Assembly: GCA_043228905.1 (NCBI GenBank)
Contig: JBHGNT010000029.1
Span: 62,001 to 126,000 of the forward strand
Direction of reading: 5' to 3'
Origin: Azolla caroliniana
Taxonomy: Eukaryota > Polypodiophyta
DNA: 64,000 bases
Below, one piece after another: positions 44,801 through 57,740 of the stretch. Both the position numbers and the translations under genes were made by a program. Each line of letters begins with the position of its first letter. Position 1 is the stretch's first letter. The notes beneath the pieces are model-generated. The model saw only the letters and a list, made by a program, of their open reading frames with translations, searched no databases and was not told the DNA's origin.

Positions 44801-47700
44801 AATTTTAATTTACTGATGCGCTCTTCTCAACTCCCTCCTCTAATTTACTAATTTCATCATGTCTCTCGACCTGAGTTTCAAAATCTGGATTTTCTAATTC
44901 CATAACATAGCTAGTGTTGTTAGTTTCGATTCGCATGTTTGAACACTAAAATCCGATATCACACGAGCCAGGTATGACAATTTTAATTTACTGACGCACT
45001 CTTCTCAACTTTCTCCTCTAATTTTCTAATTCCTTCATGTCTCTCGACCTGAGTTTCAAAATCTTGATTCTCTAATTCCATATCATAGCTAGTGTTGTTA
45101 GCTTCAATTCGCATCTTTGAACACTAAAATCGGATATCACACGAGCCAGGTATGAACATTTTAATTTACTCCCGCGCTCTACTCAACTCCCTCCTCAAAT
45201 TTGGTAATTTCTTCATGTCGCTCGACCTAAGTTTGAAAATCTTGATTTTTGAATTCCATATCATAGCTAGTGTTAGGAGCTTCGATTTGCATGTTTGAAC
45301 ACAACAAACATATATCACACGAGCCAGGTATGAACATTTTAATTTACTCACGCGCTCTTTTCAACTCCCTCCTCTAATTTACTAATTTCATCATGTGTCT
45401 CGACCTGAGTTACAAAATCTGTATTTTCTAATTCCATATCATAGCTAGTGTTGTTAGCTTCGATTCGCATGTTTGAACACTAAAATCCGATTTCACACGA
45501 GCCAGGTATGACAATTTTAATTTACTGACGCGTTCTTTTCAACTCCCTCCTCTAATTTACTAATTTCTTCATGACTCTCGACCTGAGATTCAAAATCTTG
45601 ATTTTCTAATTCCATATCATAGCTAGTGTTGTTAGCTTCGATTCGCATGTTTGAAAACAAAAATAGGATATCACAGGAGCCAGGTATGACAATTTTAATT
45701 TACTCACGCGCTCTTCTCAACTCCCTCCTCTAATTTACTAATTTCTTCATGTCTCTCGACCTGAGTTTCAAAATCTTGATTTTCTAATTCCATATCATAG
45801 GTAGTGTTGTTAGCTTCGATTCGCATGTTTGAACACAAAATCCCGATATCACACGAGCCAGGAATGACATTTTAATTTACTGACGCGCTCTTCTCAACTT
45901 CCTCCTCAAATTTACTAATTTCTTCATGTCTCGCTACCTGAGTTTCAAAATCTTGATTTTCTAATTCCATATCATAGCTAGTGTTATTAGCTTCGATTCG
46001 CATCTTTGAACACTAAAATCCGATATCACACGAGCCAGGTATGACAATTTTAATTTACTCACGCGCTCTTCTCAACTCCCTCCTCTAATTTACTAATTTC
46101 TTCATGTCTCTGGACCTGAGTTTCAAAATCTTGATTTTCTAATTCCATATCATAGCTATTGTTGTTAGCTTCGATACACACGTTTGAACACTAAAATCCG
46201 ATTTCACACGAACCACGTATGACAATTTTAATTTACTCACACGCTTTTCTAAACTCCCTCCTCAAATTTGGTAATTTCTTCATGTCTCTCGACCTGAGTT
46301 TCAAAATCTTGATTTTCTAATTCCATATCGTAGCTAGTGTTGTTAGTTTCGATTCGCGTGATGGAACACTAAGATCGGATATCACACGAGCCAGGTCTGA
46401 CAATTTTAATTTACTCACGCGCTCTTTTCAACTCCCTCCTGTAATTTACTAATTTCTTCATGTCTCTCGACCTAAGTTTGAAAATCTTGATTTTCTAATT
46501 CCATATCATGGGTAGTGTTGTTAGCTTCGATTCGCATGTTTGAACACAAAATCCCGATATCAGACGAGCCAGGTATGACATTTTAATTTACTGACGTGCT
46601 CTTCTTACCTCCCTCCTCTAATTTACTAATTTCATCATGTCTCTCGATCTGAGTTTCAAAATCTTGATTTTCTAATTCCATATCATAGCTAGTGTTGTTA
46701 GATTCGATTCCCATGATGCAACACTAAAATCGGATATCACACGAGCCAGGTATGAACATTTTAATTTACTCACGCGCTCTTCTCAACTCCCTCCTCAAAA
46801 TTACTAATTTCTTCATGTCTCTCGAGCTGAGTTTCAAAATCTTGATTTTCTAATTCCAAATCATAGCTAGTGTTTGAACACTAAAATCCGATATCACACG
46901 AGCCACGTATGACATGTTTGAACACAAAAATCATAGCTAGTGTTGTTAGCTTCGATTTACATGTTTGAACAGTAAAATCCGATATCACACGAGCCAGGTA
47001 TGACAATTTTAATTTACTCACGCGCTCTTCTCAACTTTCTCCTCTAATTTTCTAATTTCTTCATGTCTCTCGACCTGAATTTGAGAATCTTGATTTTCTA
47101 ATTCCATATCGTAGCTAGTGTGTTTAGCTTCGATTCGCATGTTTGAACACAAAAATACGATATCACACGAGCCAGGTATGAACATTTTAATTTACTCCCG
47201 CGCTCTTCTCAACTTTCTTCTCTCATTTTCTAATTTCTTCATGTCTCTCGACCTGAGTTTCAAAATCTTGATTTTCTAATTCCATATTATAGCTAGAGTT
47301 GTTAGCTTCGATTCGCATGATGGAACACTAAAATCGGAAATCACACGAGCCAGGTATGACAATTTTAATTTACTCACGCGCTCTTCTCAACTCCCTCCTC
47401 AAATTTGGTAATTTCTTCATGTCTCTCGACCTGAGTTTCAAAATCTGTATTTACTAATTCCATATCATAGGTAGTGCTGTTAGCTTCGATTTGCATGTTT
47501 GAACACAATAAACCGATATCACACGAGCCAGGTATGAACATTTTAATTTAATGACGCAATCTTCTCAACTCCCTCCTCTAATTTACTAATTTCATCATGT
47601 CTCTCGACCTGAGTTTCAAAATCTGTATTTTCTAATTCCATATCATAGCTAGTTTTGTTAGCTTCGATTCGCATCTTTGAACACTAAAATCCGATATCAC
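38842..47700. repeat. 178-bp satellite array, subfamily B, irregular part
   Basis: Diverged B-type monomers with many short or rearranged ones. Two larger duplications can be read. A 1197-bp repeat is marked by a shortened monomer (CCATATCGATATCAC at 39331 and 40528). A 3530-bp-offset duplication has 40860..42230 matching 44390..45760. Near 46850..46980 several partial monomers are joined irregularly. No gene is seen. Confidence 0.9.
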
Positions 47701-50700
47701 ACGAGCCAGGTATGACAATTTTAATTTACTAACGCGCTCTTCTCAACTTTCTCCTCTAATTTACTAATTCTGTCATGTCTCTCGACCTGAGTTTCAAAAT
47801 CTTGATTTTCTAATTCCATATCATAGCTAGTGTTGTTTGCTTCGATTCGCATCTTTGAACACTAAAATCGGATATCACACGAGACAGGTATGAACATTTT
47901 AATTTACTCCCGCGCTCTTCTCAACTTTCTTCTCTAATTTTCTAATTTCTTCATGTCTCTCGACCTGAGTTTCAAAATCTTGATTTTTTAATTCCATATT
48001 ATAGCTAGTGCTGTTAGCTTCGATTTGCATCTTTGAACACTAAAATCCGATATCACACGAGCCAGGTATGACAGTTTTAATTTACTAACACGCTCTTGTC
48101 AACTCCCTCCTCTAATTTACTAATTTCATCATGTTTCTCGACCTGAGTTTCAAAATCTGTATTTTCGAATTTCATATCATAGCTAGTGTTGTTAGCTTCG
48201 ATTCGCATTTTTGAACACAACAATCCGATATCACACGAGCCAGGTATGAACATTTTAATTTACTCACGCGCTCTTTTCAACTCCCTCCTCTAATTTACTA
48301 ATTTCTTTATGTCTCTTGACCTGAGTTTCAAAATCTTGATTTTCTAATTCGATATCATAGTTAGTGTTGTTAGCTTCGATTCGCATGTTTGAACACAAAA
48401 ATCCGATATCACACGAGCCACGTATGACAATTTTAATTTACTGACGCGCTCTTCTCAACTTTCTCCTCTAATTTACTAATTCCTTCATGTCTCTCGACCT
48501 GAGTTTCAAAATCTTGATTTTCTAATTCCATATCATAGCTAGTGTTGTTAGCTTCGATTCGCATCTTTGAACACTAAAATCGGATATCACACGAGCCAGG
48601 TATGAACATTTTAATTTACTCACGCGCTCTTCTCAATTCCCTCCTCAAATTTGCTAATTTCTTCATGTCTCTCGGCCTGAGTTTGAAAATCTTGATTTTC
48701 TAATTCCATATCATAACTAGTGTTGTTAGCTTCGATTTGCATCTTTGAACACTAAAATCCGATATCACACGAGCCAGGTATGACAATTTTAATTTACTCA
48801 CGCGCTCTTCTCAACTTTCTCCTCAAATTTGGTAATTTCTTCATGTCTCTCGACCTGAGTTTCAAAATCTTGATTTTCTAATTCCATATCATAGGTAGTG
48901 TTGTTAGCTTCGATTCGCATGTTTGAACACAAGAATCCGATATCACACGAGCCAGATATGAACATTTTAATTTACTGACGCGCTCTTTTCAACTTCCTCC
49001 TCTACTTTACTAATTTCTTCATGTCTCTTGACCTGAATTTCAAAATCTTGATTTTCTAATTCCATATTATAGCTAGTGTTGTTAGCTTCGATTCGCATGT
49101 TTGAACACTAAAATCCGATATCACACGAGCCAGTTATGACAATTTTAATTTACTCACGCGCTCTTCTCAACTCCCTCCTCTAATTTACTAATTTCTTCAT
49201 GTCTCTCGACCTGAGTTTCAAAATCTTGATTTTCTAAGTCCATATCATAGGTACTGTTTTTAGCTTTGATTCGCATGTTTGAACACAAAAATAGGATATC
49301 ACACGAGCCAGGTATGACAATTTTAATTTACTCACGCGCTCTTCTCAACTCCCTCCTCTAATTTACTAATTTCTACATGTCTGTGTACCTGAGTTTCAAA
49401 ATCTGGATTTTTTAAGTCCATATCATAGCTAGTGTTGTTAGCTTCGATTCTCATTTTTGAACACAACAATCCGATATCACACGAGCCAGGTATGACAATT
49501 TTAATTTACTGACGCAATATTCTCAACTCCCTCCTCTAATTTACTAATTTCATCATGCCTCTCGACCTGAGTTTCAAAATCTGTATTTTCTAATTCCATA
49601 TCATAGCTAGTGTTATTAGCTTCGATTCGCATCTTTGAACACTAAAATCCGATATCACACGAGCCAGGTATGACAATTTTAATTTACTAACGCGCTCTTC
49701 TCAACTTTCTCCTCTAATTTACTAATTCTTTCATGTCTCTCGACCTGAGTTTCAAAATCTTGATTTTCTAATTCCATATCATAGCTAGTGTTGTTTGCTT
49801 CGATTCGCATCTTTGAACACTAAAATCGGATATCACACGAGCCAGGTATGAACATTTTAATTTACTCCCGCGCTCTTCTCAACTTTCTTCTCTAATTTTC
49901 TAATTTCTTCATGTCTCTCGACCTGAGTTTCAAAATCTTGATTTTTTAATTCCATATTATAGCTAGTGCTGTTAGCTTCGATTTGCATCTTTGAACACTA
50001 AAATCCGATATCACACGAGCCAGGTATGACAGTTTTAATTTACTAACACGCTCTTGTCAACTCCCTCCTCTAATTTACTAATTTCATCATGTTTCTCGAC
50101 CTGAGTTTCAAAATCTGTATTTTCGAATTTCATATCATAGCTAGTGTTGTTAGCTTCGATTCGCATTTTTGAACACAACAATCCGATATCACACGAGCCA
50201 GGTATGAACATTTTAATTTACTCACGCGCTCTTTTCAACTCCCTCCTCTAATTTACTAATTTCTTTATGTCTCTTGACCTGAGTTTCAAAATCTTGATTT
50301 TCTAATTCCATATCATAGTTAGTGTTGTTAGCTTCGATTCGCATGTTTGAACACAAAAATCCGATATCACACGAGCCACGTATGACAATTTTAATTTACT
50401 GACGCGCTCTTCTCAACTTTCTCCTCTAATTTACTAATTCCTTCATGTCTCTCGACCTGAGTTTCAAAATCTTGATTTTCTAATTCCATATCATAGCTAG
50501 TGTTGTTAGCTTCGATTCGCATCTTTGAACACTAAAATCGGATATCACACGAGCCAGGTATGAACATTTTAATTTACTCACGCGCTCTTCTCAATTCCCT
50601 CCTCAAATTTGCTAATTTCTTCATGTCTCTCGGCCTGAGTTTGAAAATCTTGATTTTTTAATTCCATATCATAACTAGTGTTGTTAGCTTCGATTTGCAT

Positions 50701-53700
50701 CTTTGAACACTAAAATCCGATATCACACGAGCCAGGTATGACAATTTTAATTTACTCACGCGCTCTTCTCAACTTTCTCCTCAAATTTGGTAATTTCTTC
50801 ATGTCTCTCGACCTGAGTTTCAAAATCTTGATTTTCTAATTCCATATCATAGCTAGTGTTGTTAGCTTCGATTCGCATCTTTGAACATTAAAATCGGATT
50901 TCACACGAGCCAGGTATGAACATTTTAATTTACTCACGCGCTCTTCTCAATTCCCTCCTCAAATTTGCTAATTTCTTCATGTCTCTCGGCCTGAGTTTGA
51001 AAATCTTGATTTTTTAATTCCATATCATAACTAGTGTTGTTAGCTTCGATTTGCATCTTTGAACACTAAAAGCCGATATCACACGAGCCAGGTATGACAA
51101 TTTTAATTTACTCACGCGCTCTTCTCAACTTTCTCCTCAAATTTGGTAATTTCTTCATGTCTCTCGACCTGAGTTTCAAAATCTTGATTTTCTAATTCCA
51201 TATCATAGGTAGTGTTGTTAGCTTCGATTCGCATGTTTGAACACAAGAATCCGATATCACACGAGCCAGGTATGAACATTTTAATTTACTGACGCGCTCT
51301 TTTCAACTTCCTCCTCTACTTTACTAATTTCTTCATGTCTCTTGACCTGAATTTCAAAATCTTGATTTTCTAATTCCATATTATAGCTAGTGTTGTTAGC
51401 TTCGATTCGCATGTTTGAACACTAAAATCCGATATCACACGAGCCAGTTATGACAATTTTAATTTACTCACGCGCTCTTCTCAACTCCCTCCTCTAATTT
51501 ACTAATTTCTTCATGTCTCTCGACCTGAGTTTCAAAATCTTGATTTTCTAAGTCCATATCATAGGTACTGTTTTTAGCTTTGATTCGCATGTTTGAACAC
51601 AAAAATAGGATATCACACGAGCCAGGTATGACAATTTTAATTTACTCACGCGCTCTTCTCAACTCCCTCCTCTAATTTACTAATTTCTACATGTCTGTGT
51701 ACCTGAGTTTCAAAATCTGGATTTTTTAAGTCCATATCATAGCTAGTGTTGTTAGCTTCGATTCTCATTTTTGAACACAACAATCCGATATCACACGAGC
51801 CAGGTATGACAATTTTAATTTACTGACGCAATATTCTCAACTCCCTCCTCTAATTTACTAATTTCATCATGTCTCTCGACCTGAGTTTCAAAATCTGTAT
51901 TTTCTAATTCCATATCATAGCTAGTGTTATTAGCTTCGATTCGCATCTTTGAACACTAAAATCCGATATCACACGAGCCAGGTATGACAATTTTAATTTA
52001 CTAACGCGCTCTTCTCAACTTTCTCCTCTAATTTACTAATTCTTTCATGTCTCTCGACCTGAGTTTCAAAATCTTGATTTTCTAATTCCATATCATAGCT
52101 AGTGTTGTTTGCTTCGATTCGCATCTTTGAACACTAAAATCGGATATCACACGAGCCAGGTATGAACATTTTAATTTACTCCCGCGCTCTTCTCAACTTT
52201 CTTCTCTAATTTTCTAATTTCTTCATGTCTCTCGACCTGAGTTTCAAAATCTTGATTTTTTAATTCCATATTATAGCTAGTGCTGTTAGCTTCGATTTGC
52301 ATCTTTGAACACTAAAATCCGATATCACACGAGCCAGGTATGACAGTTTTAATTTACTAACACGCTCTTGTCAACTCACTCCTCTACTTTACTAATTTCA
52401 TCATGTTTCTCGACCTGAGTTTCAAAATCTGTATTTTCGAATTTCATATCATAGCTAGTGTTGTTAGCTTCGATTCGCATTTTTGAACACAACAATCCGA
52501 TATCACACGAGCCAGGTATGAACATTTTAATTTACTCACGCGCTCTTTTCAACTCCCTCCTCTAATTTACTAATTTCTTTATGTCTCTTGACCTGAGTTT
52601 CAAAATCTTGATTTTCTAATTCCATATCATAGTTAGTGTTGTTAGCTTCGATTCGCATGTTTGAACACAAAAATCCGATATCACACGAGCCACGTATGAC
52701 AATTTTAATTTACTGACGCGCTCTTCTCAACTTTCTCCTCTAATTTACTAATTCCTTCATGTCTCTCGACCTGAGTTTCAAAATCTTGATTTTCTAATTC
52801 CATATCATAGCTAGTGTTGTTAGCTTCGATTCGCATCTTTGAACACTAAAATCGGATATCACACGAGCCAGGTATGAACATTTTAATTTACTCACGCGCT
52901 CTTCTCAATTCCCTCCTCAAATTTGCTAATTTCTTCATGTCTCTCGGCCTGAGTTTGAAAATCTTGATTTTTTAATTCCATATCATAACTAGTGTTGTTA
53001 GCTTCGATTTGCATCTTTGAACACTAAAATCCGATATCACACGAGCCAGGTATGACAATTTTAATTTACTCACGCGCTCTTCTCAACTTTCTCCTCAAAT
53101 TTGGTAATTTCTTCATGTCTCTCGACCTGAGTTTCAAAATCTTGATTTTCTAATTCCATATCATAGCTAGTGTTGTTAGCTTCGATTCGCATCTTTGAAC
53201 ACTAAAATCGGATATCACACGAGCCAGGTATGAACATTTTAATTTACTCACGCGCTCTTCTCAATTCCCTCCTCAAATTTGCTAATTTCTTCATGTCTCT
53301 CGGCCTGAGTTTGAAAATCTTGATTTTTTAATTCCATATCATAACTAGTGTTGTTAGCTTCGATTTGCATCTTTGAACACTAAAAGCCGATATCACACGA
53401 GCCAGGTATGACAATTTTAATTTACTCACGCGCTCTTCTCAACTTTCTCCTCAAATTTGGTAATTTCTTCATGTCTCTCGACCTGAGTTTCAAAATCTTG
53501 ATTTTCTAATTCCATATCATAGGTAGTGTTGTTAGCTTCGATTCGCATGTTTGAACACAAGAATCCGATATCACACGAGCCAGGTATGAACATTTTAATT
53601 TACTGACGCGCTCTTTTCAACTTCCTCCTCTACTTTACTAATTTCTTCATGTCTCTTGACCTGAATTTCAAAATCTTGATTTTCTAATTCCATATTATAG

Positions 53701-56700
53701 CTAGTGTTGTTAGCTTCGATTCGCATGTTTGAACACTAAAATCCGATATCACACGAGCCAGTTATGACAATTTTAATTTACTCACGCGCTCTTCTCAACT
53801 CCCTCCTCTAATTTACTAATTTCTTCATGTCTCTCGACCTGAGTTTCAAAATCTTGATTTTCTAAGTCCATATCATAGGTACTGTTTTTAGCTTTGATTC
53901 GCATGTTTGAACACAAAAATAGGATATCACACGAGCCAGGTATGACAATTTTAATTTACTCACGCGCTCTTCTCAACTCCCTCCTCTAATTTACTAATTT
54001 CTACATGTCTGTGTACCTGAGTTTCAAAATCTGGATTTTTTAAGTCCATATCATAGCTAGTGTTGTTAGCTTCGATTCTCATTTTTGAACACAACAATCC
54101 GATATCACACGAGCCAGGTATGACAATTTTAATTTACTGACGCAATATTCTCAACTCCCTCCTCTAATTTACTAATTTCATCATGTCTCTCGACCTGAGT
54201 TTCAAAATCTGTATTTTCTAATTCCATATCATAGCTAGTGTTATTAGCTTCGATTCGCATCTTTGAACACTAAAATCCGATATCACACGAGCCAGGTATG
54301 ACAATTTTAATTTACTAACGCGCTCTTCTCAACTTTCTCCTCTAATTTACTAATTCTTTCATGTCTCTCGACCTGAGTTTCAAAATCTTGATTTTCTAAT
54401 TCCATATCATAGCTAGTGTTGTTTGCTTCGATTCGCATCTTTGAACACTAAAATCGGATATCACACGAGCCAGGTATGAACATTTTAATTTACTCCCGCG
54501 CTCTTCTCAACTTTCTTCTCTAATTTTCTAATTTCTTCATGTCTCTCGACCTGAGTTTCAAAATCTTGATTTTTTAATTCCATATTATAGCTAGTGCTGT
54601 TAGCTTCGATTTGCATCTTTGAACACTAAAATCCGATATCACACGAGCCAGGTATGACAGTTTTAATTTACTAACACGCTCTTGTCAACTCCCTCCTCTA
54701 ATTTACTAATTTCATCATGTTTCTCGACCTGAGTTTCAAAATCTGTATTTTCGAATTTCATATCATAGCTAGTGTTGTTAGCTTCGATTCGCATTTTTGA
54801 ACACAACAATCCGATATCACACGAGCCAGGTATGAACATTTTAATTTACTCACGCGCTCTTTTCAACTCCCTCCTCTAATTTACTAATTTCTTTATGTCT
54901 CTTGACCTGAGTTTCAAAATCTTGATTTTCTAGATCCATATCATAGTTAGTGTTGTTAGCTTCGATTCGCATGTTTGAACACAAAAATCCGATATCACAC
55001 GAGCCACGTATGACAATTTTAATTTACTGACGCGCTCTTCTCAACTTTCTCCTCTAATTTACTAATTCCTTCATGTCTCTCGACCTGAGTTTCAAAATCT
55101 TGATTTTCTAATTCCATATCATAGCTAGTGTTGTTAGCTTCGATTCGCATCTTGGAACACTAAAATCGGATATCACACGAGCCAGGTATGAACATTTTAA
55201 TTTACTCACGCGCTCTTCTCAATTCCCTCCTCAAATTTGCTAATTTCTTCATGTCTCTCGGCCTGAGTTTGAAAATCTTGATTTTTTAATTCCATATCAT
55301 AACTAGTGTTGTTAGCTTCGATTTGCATCTTTGAACACTAAAATCCGATATCACACGAGCCAGGTATGACAATTTTAATTTACTCACGCGCTCTTCTCAA
55401 CTTTCTCCTCAAATTTGGTAATTTCTTCATGTCTCTCGACCTGAGTTTCAAAATCTTGATTTTCTAATTCCATATCATAGCTAGTGTTGTTAGCTTCGAT
55501 TCGCATCTTTGAACATTAAAATCGGATATCACACGAGCCAGGTATGAACATTTTAATTTACTCACGCGCTCTTCTCAATTCCCTCCTCAAATTTGCTAAT
55601 TTCTTCATGTCTCTCGGCCTGAGTTTGAAAATCTTGATTTTTTAATTCCATATCATAACTAGTGTTGTTAGCTTCGATTTGCATCTTTGAACACTAAAAG
55701 CCGATATCACACGAGCCAGGTATGACAATTTTAATTTACTCACGCGCTCTTCTCAACTTTCTCCTCAAATTTGGTAATTTCTTCATGTCTCTCGACCTGA
55801 GTTTCAAAATCTTGATTTTCTAATTCCATATCATAGGTAGTGTTGTTAGCTTCGATTCGCATGTTTGAACACAAGAATCCGATATCACACGAGCCAGGTA
55901 TGAACATTTTAATTTACTGACGCGCTCTTTTCAACTTCCTCCTCTACTTTACTAATTTCTTCATGTCTCTTGACCTGAATTTCAAAATCTTGATTTTCTA
56001 ATTCCATATTATAGCTAGTGTTGTTAGCTTCGATTCGCATGTTTGAACACTAAAATCCGATATCACACGAGCCAGTTATGACAATTTTAATTTACTCACG
56101 CGCTCTTCTCAACTCCCTCCTCTAATTTACTAATTTCTTCATGTCTCTCGACCTGAGTTTCAAAATCTTGATTTTCTAAGTCCATATCATAGGTACTGTT
56201 TTTAGCTTTGATTCGCATGTTTGAACACAAAAATAGGATATCACACGAGCCAGGTATGACAATTTTAATTTACTCACGCGCTCTTCTCAACTCCCTCCTC
56301 TAATTTACTAATTTCTACATGTCTGTGTACCTGAGTTTCAAAATCTGGATTTTTTAAGTCCATATCATAGCTAGTGTTGTTAGCTTCGATTCTCATTTTT
56401 GAACACAACAATCCGATATCACACGAGCCAGGTATGACAATTTTAATTTACTGACGCAATATTCTCAACTCCCTCCTCTAATTTACTAATTTCATCATGT
56501 CTCTCGACCTGAGTTTCAAAATCTGTATTTTCTAATTCCATATCATAGCTAGTGTTATTAGCTTCGATTCGCATCTTTGAACACTAAAATCCGATATCAC
56601 ACGAGCCAGGTATGACAATTTTAATTTACTAACGCGCTCTTCTCAACTTTCTCCTCTAATTTACTAATTCTTTCATGTCTCTCGACCTGAGTTTCAAAAT

Positions 56701-57740
56701 CTTGATTTTCTAATTCCATATCATAGCTAGTGTTGTTTGCTTCGATTCGCATCTTTGAACACTAAAATCGGATATCACACGAGCCAGGTATGAACATTTT
56801 AATTTACTCCCGCGCTCTTCTCAACTTTCTTCTCTAATTTTCTAATTTCTTCATGTCTCTCGACCTGAGTTTCAAAATCTTGATTTTTTAATTCCATATT
56901 ATAGCTAGTGCTGTTAGCTTCGATTTGCATCTTTGAACACTAAAATCCGATATCACACGAGCCAGGTATGACAGTTTTAATTTACTAACACGCTCTTGTC
57001 AACTCCCTCCTCTAATTTACTAATTTCATCATGTTTCTCGACCTGAGTTTCAAAATCTGTATTTTCGAATTTCATATCATAGCTAGTGTTGTTAGCTTCG
57101 ATTCGCATTTTTGAACACAACAATCCGATATCACACGAGCCAGGTATGAACATTTTAATTTACTCACGCGCTCTTTTCAACTCCCTCCTCTAATTTACTA
57201 ATTTCTTCATGTCTCTCGACCTGAGTTTCAAAATCTTGATTTTCTAATTCCATATCATAGTTAGTGTTGTTAGCTTCGATTCGCATGTTTGAACACAAAA
57301 ATCCGATATCACACGAGCCACGTATGACAATTTTAATTTACTGACGCGCTCTTCTCAACTTTCTCCTCTAATTTACTAATTCCTTCATGTCTCTCGACCT
57401 GAGTTTCAAAATCTTGATTTTCTAATTCCATATCATAGCTAGTGTTGTTAGCTTCGATTCGCATCTTTGAACACTAAAATCGGATATCACACGAGCCAGG
57501 TATGAACATTTTAATTTACTCACGCGCTCTTCTCAATTCCCTCCTCAAATTTGCTAATTTCTTCATGTCTCTCGGCCTGAGTTTGAAAATCTTAATTTTT
57601 TAATTCCATATCATAACTAGTGTTGTTAGCTTCGATTTGCATCTTTGAACACTAAAATCCGATATCACACGAGCCAGGTATGACAATTTTAATTTACTCA
57701 CGCGCTCTTCTCAACTTTCTCCTCAAATTTGGTAATTTCT
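47701..57740. repeat. 13-monomer higher-order repeat (2314 bp), satellite B
   Basis: The monomer variant AATTCTTTCATG recurs at 49727, 52041, 54355 and 56669, exactly 2314 bp apart (13 x 178). The monomers between recur in the same order, with almost no differences between units. A related earlier block (TCTGTC at 47769) lies 1958 bp before, 11 monomers. Regularity is lost at about 57750. Confidence 0.9.
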
